The notes under the pieces were generated by a model, which ran no database searches, was not told where the DNA came from, and saw nothing but the letters and a program-made list of their open reading frames with translations. A stretch of 64,000 bases of DNA from RHKX01 sp963745755 (GTDB lineage Bacteria; Actinomycetota; Thermoleophilia; Solirubrobacterales; 70-9). The DNA lies in assembly GCA_963745755.1 (NCBI GenBank), contig CAVUYP010000001.1:186001-250000 (forward strand), written 5' to 3'. Of this stretch, positions 18,697-27,167 are shown in pieces. Every line of letters begins with the position of its first letter. The stretch's first letter is position 1. The position numbers and the translations under genes are program-made.

Positions 18697-19269
18697 TCAA
18701 TGAAATCGCTCGCCCTCCCGCATCATTTTCAAAATCACGCTCATGCGCTTTGCGCGCGTCTCCGGCTTCTTGGCGGTTTGCAGACGCCAGGCGATGGCGT
18801 AGGCGTTCGCCTTGTTCAGTGTTTTGAAGAACTCGTAGGCGCGCTTGTCCTTCTTGAGTTCCTTGAGGAAATCTGCCGGCACGGTCATGGTGCTTGCCGC
18901 GTCATAGGCCTGGTCCCACCGTCCGTCTTCTTTTGCGGCATTCACCTCTGCAAGACCGGCTCGCGTCATTCGCTGTTCTTCAATGAGCCGAGCGACATGT
19001 TCGCGGTTTTTCTTCGACCACACGCTTTTCGGGCGGCGCGGCGTGAACTTTTGCAGCCACGACGATTCGTCACACTTATCCTTTTGTCCGTCAATCCAGC
19101 CGAAGCACAGCGCTTCATCGAGCGCCTCGGCATAGCTGACCGTTTCTTTGCCTGAGCCTTTCTTGAAAATGCGCAGCCAGATGCCGCCTGACTTCGCGTG
19201 ATTTTTAGCAAGCCAATCTCGCCACGCGTTCGGCGTCTTGAAGGCTCTTGTAGAGACCATTTTCGTCAC
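18697..19269 (-). CDS. YdeI/OmpD-associated family protein
   Basis: 190 residues matching the YdeI family: FKTPNAWRDWLAKNHAKSGGIWLRIFKKGSG, ALDEALCFGWIDGQ, FTPRRPKSVWSKKNREHVARLIEEQRMT, and a C-terminal domain from VPADFLKELKKDKRAYEFFKTLNKANAYAIAWRL-type sequence ending KRMSVILKMMREG. Family members are soluble and implicated in envelope stress or peptide resistance; the biochemical role is unclear. The more usual start is the ATG at 19260 (MVSTRAFKTP). It faces the opposite way to its neighbours, its stop 24 bp from repeat copy C. Confidence 0.85.
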   Translation of the reverse strand: MTKMVSTRAFKTPNAWRDWLAKNHAKSGGIWLRIFKKGSGKETVSYAEALDEALCFGWIDGQKDKCDESSWLQKFTPRRPKSVWSKKNREHVARLIEEQRMTRAGLAEVNAAKEDGRWDQAYDAASTMTVPADFLKELKKDKRAYEFFKTLNKANAYAIAWRLQTAKKPETRAKRMSVILKMMREGERFH

Positions 19270-19596
19270 GACTGGCCGCGGCAGTTCCCGGATTCGTAGT
19301 CATACCCCCTTTCGCCTGGTCCTGAAAGCCCGATGGCTGGATCGAAACCATGCGACACTTCGTTAGCCGCTTCCATCGGGTTTTCGGCCGCACCGTTTTC
19401 CGTTTCCCTCAATGCGCTTGGCCAACAATGGGTTCGACGAGCCATAAAGGCTGGGTGTCTTTCGATTTCTACGGGCCGGCTATCAGCGAGACGGGACCGT
19501 TTTCGGCAATCCGCTGTATAATGTCCGAAAACAACGTCGTCTTTCCGTATCCTGCGTGGGGCTGGAACGGACCGCGGTAATTTCATAAGACCAATC
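19270..19596. other. Intergenic region with a repeat remnant and a -10-like box
   Basis: 327 bp without a convincing gene. About 19421-19475 reads TGGCCAACAATGGGTTCG then GCTGGGTGTCTTTCGATTTCT, a remnant of the repeat's 3' end that also occurs at 24726-24778. A TATAAT lies at 19517-19522, upstream of the truncated DUF1501 gene. Confidence 0.5.
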
Positions 19597-19877
19597 GTGC
19601 CTGGGATCATGGTGATGGCGCCTCACGCTCTTTGCCGCCGCAGATTTCTTCATATCGGCGTATTGGGACTCAGCGGACTGACGCTAGCCGATGTGCTGCG
19701 ATTACAAGCCGATGGCAGGCAAGACGCGGCGGCAAAGCGACGATCAGTTATCATGATCTACCTGCCGGGCGGCCCCAGCCATATCGACATGTACGACCTG
19801 AAACCGCAGGCGCCGGTGGAGTTTCGCGGCGAATTCGCCGCGATTCCGACGAAGGTTCCAGGACTTGTCGGAAACTT
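19597..19877 (+). pseudogene. DUF1501 protein, N-terminal fragment cut off by repeat copy D
   Basis: From ATG 19609 (or GTG 19597) one reads a Tat-type leader (CRRRFLHIGVLGLSGLTLADVL) and the DUF1501 start SVIMIYLPGGPSHIDMYDLKPQAPVEFRGEFAAIPTKVPGL-type sequence. The family should continue for more than 300 residues, but the frame enters repeat copy D right after KVPGL and nothing of DUF1501 follows it. A stop comes at 19987 inside the repeat. Intact DUF1501 genes are at 34031 in this window. Confidence 0.85.
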
Positions 19878-20023
19878 AGACGCCCACAGTTTAGCGAGAC
19901 GGGACCGCCTGCGCAGCGCCGAGCGGAAACCTGGCTGCGCCCGAACGCGCATCGAAAGCATGTCGATTTCAATTCTGCGCATTCTCTGATTGCATCGCCG
20001 GCCGGAAAAGGATGGGCGTCTTT
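19878..20023 (+). repeat. ~150-bp structured repeat, copy D
   Basis: Starts AGACGCCCACAG and ends GGATGGGCGTCTTTGATTTCT. Relative to copy A, the terminal stem has A-to-G on one side and T-to-C on the other, and the inner stem is GCGCAG/CTGCGC instead of GTGCAG/CTGCAC: two compensatory changes. It truncates the DUF1501 gene. Confidence 0.9.
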
Positions 20024-20073
20024 GATTTCTTAGAACCGGCCGCCTAACGCCGCGCGGCGCCAGGCGGTTGAGA

Positions 20074-20533
20074 TCATTTGCTCTTCAACTCGAAGTTGAA
20101 GTCGCTTCCGCCCCCTTCCGGCACGTCGGCCGTCAACTGCGACATGGCGAGCATCGAGTACCTTTGAGGCAGTTGCTCGACGGCCTGAACCATTGCGGGC
20201 ATCTCGCCCTCGGCCAGCGACGAACCGTCGGGCTTGACCATTCGGCTGATGGTTACTCTGCAAGAGCCTTTGAGAAGCGCGGCGCGGTCCTGGGGCGCTT
20301 GGAGCTGATACGTGCCGTCGTCTTTCGTCGTGGCAAAGAAGGTCGCAGGCGGATCGGCGGACATGAACACGACGTTCGCGCCAGCGAGCGGGTTGCCGTC
20401 GAGAGTGACTTTTCCCGTGACCGGCAACGTCTGCACTTTTGGCACGGCAGCAGTCTGACTGCAGCCGCACAGCTGCCGCGCAAACGACCAGCGAGAAGCG
20501 CAGCTCCGCTAAACTCATCAACGTCAATCGCAC
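20074..20533 (-). CDS. Carboxypeptidase-regulatory-like lipoprotein, one frame break near the N-terminus
   Basis: The mature part (VQTLPVTGKVTLDGNPLAGANVVFMSADPPATFFATTKDDGTYQL...) is the small Ig-like 'carboxypeptidase regulatory' domain common beside DUF1559 genes. Upstream, a different frame gives MSLAELRFSLVVC, and the lipobox-like LCGCSQT is read after the break at about 20480. One base removed there joins them to roughly 150 residues. So it is probably a lipoprotein. It lies directly downstream of the DUF1559 gene on the same strand, as in the pair at 55606-57050. Confidence 0.75.
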
Positions 20534-20581
20534 AAGTTGCCTCCGGATACTTTCGCGGGAGTCGAACGCAAATGCCGCCGC

Positions 20582-21673
20582 TCAAGGCGCGGCGCCGCCG
20601 AAGTCGCCGAGGGCAGCGCCGTCTGCCATGCTGGTCATGAAGCCCAGGATGACGAGATTGGTCGTTTCGGGAACGAAGCGCACCGAACCGTCGGCCATGC
20701 AAGCCTGCAGGCCGGCCGGGTGCAAACTGCCCGCCGAGCCCCAGGTGCCGTTGCGGCCGACCTCAGGTTGCGACGTCAGGGCCCAAGAAAGCGGTCCCCA
20801 GCAGTTAATCGGGCTCGAGCATAGGGTGCACTGGGAAAACGGCCAGTTGCCCAGCCGATCGTAGAGCGTGACGCCGCACATCACCCAGCCGCGATAGCCC
20901 CAGGAGTTGCCGTTGCCGTTCCAAACGCGGCGCGTGGTTTCCAGGAACGCGGCCGTATTGCTCAGGCCGTCCTGAATGTCTCCCGGCTTGCAATTGCTGT
21001 TGACCCCCGACATTGCGCGGTACTTTTTATAGTTTTGGGCCATGTAACCGGACCAATACTTCATCCCCCAGGCGTAATCGTAGAGCGGCGTGGTCGAGAA
21101 GTCGTAGTTCACGCGCGGGCAATCGTACGCGGTCGTCGCGGAAATACCGTACGCGCCGGTTGTGGTGACGTACGCCGAGGCATCATCGCTGGGGCAGAGA
21201 AACAGCGGCACTTGCATGGCCATCAGCGGCCCGTTGCCGTTGGTCGCCGGGTCGCCCATCGCCAGCGGCAGCGCGGCGGGGCCGCCGCCGTTCAGGCAGG
21301 CGCTGTAACACCCGTTCTGGTTGAGCCGCCCATAGATCGCCTGCTGTTCCAAATACGGCAACATCAAAGCGAAGCCGTGTTTGTTCATGGTCAATTGACC
21401 CGGCTTAGTGTACATGATGCCCGAAGTCGTGTTGCCGTACCAACCCTGGTTGATCCCCGACGACGGATAGACGCCGAGCATCTCCTGGTAGTTTGCCGCC
21501 CCCAGGCCGATTTGTTTGAGCTGGTTCGCACATTGCGAGCGCCGCGCGGCTTCGCGCGCCGCTTGCACGGCGGGCAACAGCAAGGCAATCAAGATGCCGA
21601 TGATCGCGATCACGACCAACAGCTCGACCAAGGTAAAGCCCTGCGAAGCGCCCCGGCGAATGAAAGAACGCAT
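20582..21673 (-). CDS. DUF1559 (type IV pilin-like N-terminus) protein
   Basis: 363 residues. GFTLVELLVVIAIIGILIALLLP at residues 12-34, given here by its GFTLVELL start, is a prepilin peptidase cleavage site plus hydrophobic helix. Then QAAREAARRSQCANQLKQIGLG, YPSSG, LCPSDD, DGLSNTAAFLE and the C-terminal SLHPAGLQACMADGSVRFV (the H-x9-DG motif). These proteins are hugely expanded in planctomycetes; their role is unclear, possibly pseudopilus or surface fibre. A lipoprotein gene follows. Confidence 0.93.
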   Translation of the reverse strand: MRSFIRRGASQGFTLVELLVVIAIIGILIALLLPAVQAAREAARRSQCANQLKQIGLGAANYQEMLGVYPSSGINQGWYGNTTSGIMYTKPGQLTMNKHGFALMLPYLEQQAIYGRLNQNGCYSACLNGGGPAALPLAMGDPATNGNGPLMAMQVPLFLCPSDDASAYVTTTGAYGISATTAYDCPRVNYDFSTTPLYDYAWGMKYWSGYMAQNYKKYRAMSGVNSNCKPGDIQDGLSNTAAFLETTRRVWNGNGNSWGYRGWVMCGVTLYDRLGNWPFSQCTLCSSPINCWGPLSWALTSQPEVGRNGTWGSAGSLHPAGLQACMADGSVRFVPETTNLVILGFMTSMADGAALGDFGGAAP

Positions 21674-22276
21674 GAGTCAGTCTCCAGTACTGAACAGACG
21701 AAACGCACACCGGCGCAGGCAGAATCCTGCCGAGAATCAAAGGACGCTTCCGCCTCGGAAGAAGAAAATGAAGAAGTGAACAAGCGCCGCAAACGGAGAA
21801 CGCGAATAGCAAGCGGCCATACATTGCCCAATCTCCTCCAGCGAATGCCGGATGGTGAACGGCGTCTTGGTCTTAATCCCTCGCTTCGGACGAACGCCCA
21901 AGCCGGGCCGCCTGCTACTGCTCTTCCGCCGAGCGGATTGTAAAGCCGCCAATATCCATTTGCAATTAATTTATGTTAATTTGTTTAAAAATAAACAGAA
22001 TCCCAGACGCACATGTCCGGCATTTCAATCGGATTCCCGCTTTTGATTGGTCGTCGCAGGGGCGCGTCGGATAGCAACGCAACGAGGCCTGGGCGGAGGA
22101 AGGTCTGATTGCAATCTGACCCGCTTCTTGTCTTCATTGCCGGTGACATGAACGCCGCTTGCGCCAGCGCCGACTGCGACTAAATCACCGCAAAGAAAAG
22201 CTTATGACGCCGAAGCAGGCGACCTTGAGCCCGGTCCGCTGAGTCTGTGCCGAGCGAAGCGCGATTGCTCTAGAAA
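21674..22276. other. Intergenic region upstream of the DUF1559 gene
   Basis: About 600 bp. An AT-rich stretch (21955-22000, TTAATTTATGTTAATTTG) stands out from the GC-rich background and may hold the minus-strand promoter of the DUF1559 gene. No gene is convincing. Confidence 0.45.
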
Positions 22277-22426
22277 AGACGCCCGCCGTTTAGCGCAGGC
22301 GCGACGACCTGTGCGGCGCCGAGTGGAAAGCTCGCTCCGCACCCGCAGCAGGCATCAAAAGAATGTCCATTGCAATTCTGCACTTTCTCTGATCGCGTCG
22401 CCGACCGGTAAAGGATGGGTGACTTT
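22277..22426 (+). repeat. ~150-bp structured repeat, copy E
   Basis: Starts AAAAGACGCCCGCCGTTTAG and ends GGATGGGTGACTTTGATTTCT. More diverged than A or F; the inner GTGC/GCAC pairing is kept. Confidence 0.85.
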
Positions 22427-22584
22427 GATTTCTCGTTCGCGGCCGCTTCTCCGACGATCAGCCGCAGCTCGGTCATCGCGCCGGCTTCGGCGGCCGCTTG
22501 GGCGTTCAGAATCCGAACTCACCATCACCAATGGCCAGTTCCTTTGGAACAACCGAGTAATGAATTGGCAGCAACGTGGAACGA

Positions 22585-22920
22585 TCAACATTCAAGTACA
22601 GCGCCGAATCTATCGAGTTCCTGAATAGACATCTCCGGCACATGCTTGTTGAACGTGAACCGCTGACCGTTGGTCAACACTTCAATTGCGAACACTTCAT
22701 CGCTGCCTAGTTCGTAGACGATCAGCCCTTCCAACGCAATCCCCGATGCGGTTTGAAATTCGGCATGAATCAAGAGCGAGTCGGCCTCGGCTAGCGCCTC
22801 TTCGGTCAGCGGAACTGGAACCAGTGAATCTTCGCTTTCGTAAAGATCACCCTGCCAAGTCCAGACACCACTTAGCTTCAAATGCTCGCCCTGGAATTCA
22901 CTAGCCTTAATTCGAGTCAT
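22585..22920 (-). CDS. Small unknown protein
   Basis: 111 residues from ATG 22920 (GTG 22935 adds five). Acidic and beta-rich: FQGEHLKLSGVWTWQGDLYESEDSLVPVPLTEEAL..., FAIEVLTNGQRFTFNKHVPEMSIQELDRFGAV-like blocks. Codon use is less GC-biased than in core genes. Size and acidity again resemble immunity-type proteins, but no family is recognised. Confidence 0.6.
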   Translation of the reverse strand: MTRIKASEFQGEHLKLSGVWTWQGDLYESEDSLVPVPLTEEALAEADSLLIHAEFQTASGIALEGLIVYELGSDEVFAIEVLTNGQRFTFNKHVPEMSIQELDRFGAVLEC

Positions 22921-22957
22921 ATTTTCCAAACTCACGAAGGCCCAGAAAAGGGCCCAG

Positions 22958-23725
22958 AAAAGGTGTCAGGAACCCAATGCAAGTTCTTTTCTAGTCCGGC
23001 TGCTTCCTCGGGCGGCCGCGGGGGCGGGTCGTCGATTCCAAGTCGAGTGCGCGGAGCGTGCGCTCCGTCCAAGCCTCGCCGCCAAAAGGGCTGCCGCGCT
23101 CGACGCTCCGCCGAACGGCTGCAAGTTCGGCTTCGGTTTGCGGCGCATTCACGTGCTCAAGCCAACTCGCTTTGCACAACCGGCCAAGAGGCCAGACGCG
23201 GCTTGTCCGCGGCAGCGCCTTGTCGCCAGCGATACAGGCTTCCCCAACGCCATGCCTCGGCGCGGCGAACCAGGTTCGCTCGCAACGCATTGCGCTCCAC
23301 GTACCGAGCGACGGCATATAAATGGTCGTCTTCCTGCACCGGAAACGATTTGAACCGGCCTTGGTAGACGTGCCCCGAGCCGGCCGAGCGGCGGTGCGCG
23401 TGCCAGCGCTGGGTGTGCGTCAGCGTCAGCCAGCCGACGAAACTCGACAAGGCGCCGTCTTTTTCCGGCCAGACCAGCAGATGCCAGCGATTCGGCAACA
23501 GGCAATACGCCAGCAGTCGCATTTCGCTGCGCTCGACCGCTTCTGCGAGCACCTTTTCGAAGGCGTCGAAATCGCCTTCGTCGTCGAAGATCTGCATCCG
23601 CGCGTTGCCGCGGTTCAGCACATGGTAAACATACCCGCCATCAGCAGCTCGATGCGGCCTTCCCATGCGACTGAATTAGCCCAATCGGCCTTTTGAGTCA
23701 ACGTAAAGGTGCCCGACACCTTTTT
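22958..23725. mobile_element. RAYT element bounded by GTGTCxGGxACC inverted ends
   Basis: AAAAGGTGTCAGGAACC at 22958-22974 faces its inverse at 23704-23725 (complement AAAAGGTGTCGGGCACCTTT), enclosing the RAYT gene. GTGTC-GG-ACC repeats beside RAYT genes are known from many bacteria. Confidence 0.7.
22991..23666 (-). CDS. REP-associated tyrosine transposase (RAYT), one frame break
   Basis: MGRPHRAADGGYVYHVLNRGNARMQIFDDEGDFDAF... is the usual planctomycete RAYT start. The HUH region reads LLPNRWHLLVWP: the first His of the H-x-H pair seems replaced by Arg. The catalytic Tyr is expected in AVARYVERNALRANLV. Near 23165 the frame changes and the protein continues WLEHVNAPQTEAELAAVRRSVERGSPFGGEAW... 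to GRPRKQPD at 22991. Total about 225 residues. RAYTs move or maintain REP repeats. The changed His could weaken activity. Confidence 0.85.
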
Positions 23726-24007
23726 ACGCCCTTTTTACGCCCGCGATCCGAATTACATCCCGGAAACTTGCTTCTTTCGTTTCATGCTCTACACTCGTCA
23801 TGGCAGTCCTCTCAGAGTTCGGTAGGGTTGCTTCGCAAGATCACTACCTACTCTAGGACTGCCTTTTTCGTTTGTGCGCTACTACCAAGACGTTATCCAC
23901 GCGGCCAATCTGTCCGAATTGCCAAGACATAATTCGTCCAAGCGGCGCAAACATCTCGGTCCCTCTCAAGCCCAGAAAATGATTTTGCATTCTTCGGAAG
24001 CCACACC
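23667..24007. other. Intergenic region after the RAYT element
   Basis: Contains the right inverted end of the RAYT element (23704-23725), two CTTTTTACGCC units (23719-23742) and nothing else recognisable. Confidence 0.4.
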
Positions 24008-24445
24008 ATGTCTCGACTTGAAAGCGTTTCGTCCGAACTTGTGCAACAGCTGCGTCAATCAGCCCCAGCAAAACAGCGCACTGCGAGCCTAGCGGCGATC
24101 ATGTATGCCGCGTCTAAAACTGACTTAGATGACACAGCTATTGGCGACGCCCTGGTAACTCTTCAGAACGAGGGAAGGCTCTCTGCGCAACAGCGAGCCA
24201 GTCTTGACAGTCTAGTTGCTAAATTTGACGACGAGTATTTTCAGTTGCAGGAAGCGGCAGAGGAAGGGCGAGCATCCGCTGGCGACCATCTTCGACCGTT
24301 CGGTCAAGCGAGAGCCGTTGCATCCATTCTGTTTGCCGACAGTGATGATCCATTTGAAGCCGCGACCGAAGCAATTTACGAAGCAACGGCAACGACCGAC
24401 GTCCCTGACGACCTTCTTCGATTGGTGGAAGCCGCATTACGATAG
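24008..24445 (+). CDS. Small acidic unknown protein
   Basis: 145 residues, mainly helical and acidic (SRLESVSSELVQQLRQSAPAKQ; YFQLQEAAEEGRASAGDHL; ATDVPDDLLRLVEAAL-type C-terminus). No signal peptide, no membrane segment, no known motif. It lies 120 bp before repeat copy F. Composition resembles immunity-like proteins, without direct evidence. Confidence 0.6.
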   Translation: MSRLESVSSELVQQLRQSAPAKQRTASLAAIMYAASKTDLDDTAIGDALVTLQNEGRLSAQQRASLDSLVAKFDDEYFQLQEAAEEGRASAGDHLRPFGQARAVASILFADSDDPFEAATEAIYEATATTDVPDDLLRLVEAALR

Positions 24446-24564
24446 AACTCGCGATTAAGGCGCTGTAAAGAAATAATTTGATCAATTCGATGGCTCTTCC
24501 GTTTTCCCGTGCCAGCTGCGACTAAAACGGCCGCTCCTTGTTCCGCGCCGCTCGTGGGAAGCCC

Positions 24565-24713
24565 AGACACCCACAGTTTAGCGCGACACGACCACCCGTG
24601 CAGCGCCGAGCGGAAAACTAACTGCGAGCCCTCAGCGGACATAGAAAAAATGTCGATTGCAATTCTTCACATACCCTGATCGCGTCGCCGACTGGAAAAG
24701 GATGAGTGTCTTT
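24565..24713 (+). repeat. ~150-bp structured repeat, copy F
   Basis: Starts CCAGACACCCACAGTTTAGC and ends GGATGAGTGTCTTTTCTAG. Close to copy A. A 3' remnant (TGGCCAACAA ... GTGGGTGTCTTTGATTTCT) follows at 24726-24778. Confidence 0.9.
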
Positions 24714-24781
24714 TCTAGCGGCTCATGGCCAACAAAAAGGGTTCGGCTAGTCATAAAACGTGGGTGTCTTTGATTTCTGCC

Positions 24782-24903
24782 CGTGATCTGCGACGGAATC
24801 GCCGTGTGGCCCAAAGACGCGACGCTGTTGGAAGGCTGGAAGTGGCCGGCTAAGTAGGCCATGGTCAGCTTTCGCGTGTGCTCGTGCTTTCGCGGGAGCG
24901 AAA
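24782..24903 (+). pseudogene. Decayed copy of the glgC 3' end and its hairpin
   Basis: CGTGATCTGCGACGGAATCG onward encodes VICDGIAVWPKDATLLEGWKWPAK plus a stop, against VICDGIVVLPKDATLPEGWKWPAK in glgC (16418 on). Nucleotide identity is roughly 85 percent and extends past the stop through the GCGGGAGCGAAAG hairpin arm. No start or upstream part is present. It marks the right edge of the 16.5-24.9 kb island, just before the convergent gap gene. Confidence 0.85.
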
Positions 24904-24979
24904 GCCGACGTTGACCGCGCAAAAAAAAGCCGCTGCGGAGAGAGGCTCCGCAACGGCTTGATGGGTTTTAACGTACGGC

Positions 24980-26004
24980 TTACAGCTTGCCGACGCGGGA
25001 GATCAGGTCGACGGTGCGGCAGCTGTAGCCCCACTCGTTGTCGTACCAGCTCACGACCTTGAGCATGTTGCCGCCGATCACCTGGGTGAAGTCGGCCGCG
25101 AAGATCGAGCTGTGCGGGTCGCCGATGATGTCGCTCGAGACGATCGGGTCTTCGGTGTAGGCCAGAATGCCCTTCAGCGGGCCTTCGGCGGCGGCCTTCA
25201 TGGCTGCGTTGACTTCCTTGGCGGTCACGTCCTTCTTCATGGATCGCGGTCAGGTCGACCACGCTGCCGGTCGGCACGGGCACCCGCATGGCGATGCCGG
25301 TCAGCTTGCCCTGCAGTTCGGGAATCACCAGGCCGACGGCCTTGGCGGCGCCGGTCGAGGTGGGAATGATGTTCTGCGCCGCGGCGCGAGCACGGTAAGG
25401 ATCCTTGTGCGGCAGGTCCTGCACGTTCTGGTCGTTCGTGTAGGCGTGGACCGTGGTCATCAGGCCCTTCTCGATGCCGAACGTTTCGTGCAGCACCTTG
25501 GCCACGCGGGGCCAGGCAGTTGGTGGTGCAGCTGGCGTTCGAGATGCACTTCATGCTCGGCGGTCAGCTTGTCGTCGTTGACGCCCAGCACGCAGGTCAG
25601 GTCGGCGCCGTCCTTGGCCGGGGCGCTGAGCACGACCTTCTTGGCGCCGGCGGCCAGGTGCGTGTCGTAGCCCGGCTTTCGCCTCTTTGGCGCGGCGCCG
25701 TGAAGATGCCGGTGCTCTCGACGACCACGTCGACGTCCAAGTCGCCCCACGGCAGCTCGGCCGGGTTGCGCTCGGCCAAGGCTCGGATCTTCTTGCCGTT
25801 GACGATCAGGTGTTGCTCGTCGTAACTGACCGTGCCGGGAAAGCGGCGGTGGGTGCTGTCGTACTTCAGCAGCGTGGCCAGCATCTTGTTGTCGGTCAGG
25901 TCGTTGATGGCGACCACTTCGAACTCGTCGCGGCGAGCAGCCAGATTGCGAAACGTCAAGCGGCCGATGCGACCAAAACCGTTGATTGCGACGCGAATTG
26001 CCAC
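24980..26004 (-). CDS. gap: Glyceraldehyde-3-phosphate dehydrogenase (frame breaks)
   Basis: Starts GTG 26004 with AAGGAGAA nine bases upstream (VAIRVAINGFGRIGRLTFRN, NAD Rossmann motif). Across frames: VVAINDLTDNKMLATLLKYDSTH, LPWGDLDVDVVVESTGIFT, CISNASCTTNCLAP (catalytic Cys), TTVHAYTNDQNVQDLPHKD, RARAAAQNIIPTSTGAAKAVG, LTGIAMRVPVPTGSVVDLT, DFTQVIGGNMLKVVSWYDNEWGYS. Length about 338 residues. Breaks near 25248, 25512, 25545 and 25685; the one near 25512 is again CCG GTG read as CCG C GTG. Glycolytic/gluconeogenic enzyme; convergent with glgC across the island. Confidence 0.95.
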
Positions 26005-26143
26005 GAAAGATTCTCCTTGCATTCCCGACCGTCTCTCGCCTGAGACGGCCCCGTCAGTGAAGTCATTGCGACAAAGACACTTAGGGCGAACTTCGGCTCG
26101 CCGGCCGCTCGACGACGGACTGACTTGTGTTACTTGTGGTTGA

Positions 26144-26983
26144 ATGGAAAGGGGAATTATACTGATCGCCCTAAACCCCAGCAACCGCCCGGAAATCCAC
26201 CCCTTGGCGCCTTCTTCCGACTTGCCCTCCTGGCGGCTTCCGCCCGGCATCACTCGCGGCTTATGGCAGTATGCGCAGGCAGATCACATCGCCTACGACT
26301 ACGACCAGTATTTCGCACACAACAGCCTGTTTGACTTCGACTTAGCAGTGCTGGAGCGCCATTTTCAGCAGCCCGGACTGCTGGTCGACCTGGGCTGCGG
26401 CACAGGGCGGCTCCTGGTGCCGTTCGCACGCCGAGGATTTCGCGGCCTGGCGGTCGATCTTTCAACTCCGATGCTGGAAGTCGTAGGTCAGAAGGCCGAT
26501 GCCGAATGGCTGCCGATCGATCGGGTGCGGGCCAACATGCTGCAACTCGATTTCATCCGGGAGAATTCGGCAGACTACTGCATTTCCATGTTCAGCACGC
26601 TGGGCATGATTCGCGGCCGCGACAACCGGCTTCAAGCCCTGCGTCATGCCTGGCGCATCCTCAAGCCCGGCGGCAAGTTCGTGCTCCACGTGCATAACCG
26701 CTGGTACAGCCTGTTCGATCCCCAGGGGCGCCGCTGGCTGCTGGAAAACTGGTTGGGAGCGCACTTTCGGCGCAACCAGGAACCGGGCGACAAGTTTTTT
26801 GACTACCGCGGCATTCCCAAGATGTTCCTGCACGTCTTTACTCGCCGCGAATTGTTCGCGGATCTGAACGCCGCCGGCTTTCGGATTGTGGAATGCAACG
26901 CGCTCGACACCCAGCGTCGGCATGCGCTAAAACGCCCTTGGCTGCTGGGCCGGCTGCGCCAACGGCTGGATTGTCGTATGTGA
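26144..26983 (+). CDS. SAM-dependent methyltransferase (class I)
   Basis: 279 residues. LLVDLGCGTGRLLVPFARRG (residues about 77-96) is motif I for S-adenosylmethionine; LAVDLSTPMLEVV is the acidic motif II; ADYCISMFSTLGMIRGRDNRLQALRHAWRILKPGGKFVLHVHN contains the motif IV/VI region. No second domain or membrane helix. Substrate unknown. The start ATG 26144 is close to the start of the divergent gap gene, so both promoters share about 140 bp; a TATAAT on the minus strand at 26161-26156 overlaps this reading frame. Confidence 0.85.
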   Translation: MERGIILIALNPSNRPEIHPLAPSSDLPSWRLPPGITRGLWQYAQADHIAYDYDQYFAHNSLFDFDLAVLERHFQQPGLLVDLGCGTGRLLVPFARRGFRGLAVDLSTPMLEVVGQKADAEWLPIDRVRANMLQLDFIRENSADYCISMFSTLGMIRGRDNRLQALRHAWRILKPGGKFVLHVHNRWYSLFDPQGRRWLLENWLGAHFRRNQEPGDKFFDYRGIPKMFLHVFTRRELFADLNAAGFRIVECNALDTQRRHALKRPWLLGRLRQRLDCRM

Positions 26984-27086
26984 GAAGAAGCAGAAAGCCG
27001 CGGGCGTGGCACGTTAGCCTGGATTGGGCCCCAAAGGGTCGTGAGGAAAGCGCAAACGTGACGGCGGCAAGCAGTTGCAGGAAAGC

Positions 27087-27167
27087 ACACTAAGGGGAAG
27101 CGCGAGCGAGGGGCGAGACGTCGCTTCGCGGCGACTGCCATCCCTCGCTCGCGCTTCGGGTTAGTGT
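27087..27167. repeat. CTAACCCGAAGCG-type inverted repeat
   Basis: ACACTAAGGGGAAGCGCGAG then CGAGGG (27087-27112) faces its inverse complement ACACTAACCCGAAGCGCGAG then CGAGGG (27142-27167). The arms are 26 bp with three mismatches. A related single arm is at 2732-2756. The rest of 26984-27280 shows nothing else. Confidence 0.85.

Noticed and set aside
20035..20075. attC-like palindrome CCGCCTAACGCC ... GGCG-AGGCGG
   Set aside because: Resembles an attC at first glance (GCCTAAC), but the right core ends GTTGAGA and it sits right at the lipoprotein stop, so it is better explained as a terminator-like hairpin.
16648..24713. Canonical integron attC sites
   Set aside because: The RYYYAAC/GTTRRRY core sites are not found at the ends and no integron integrase is in the window. 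Kept only as a loose analogy.
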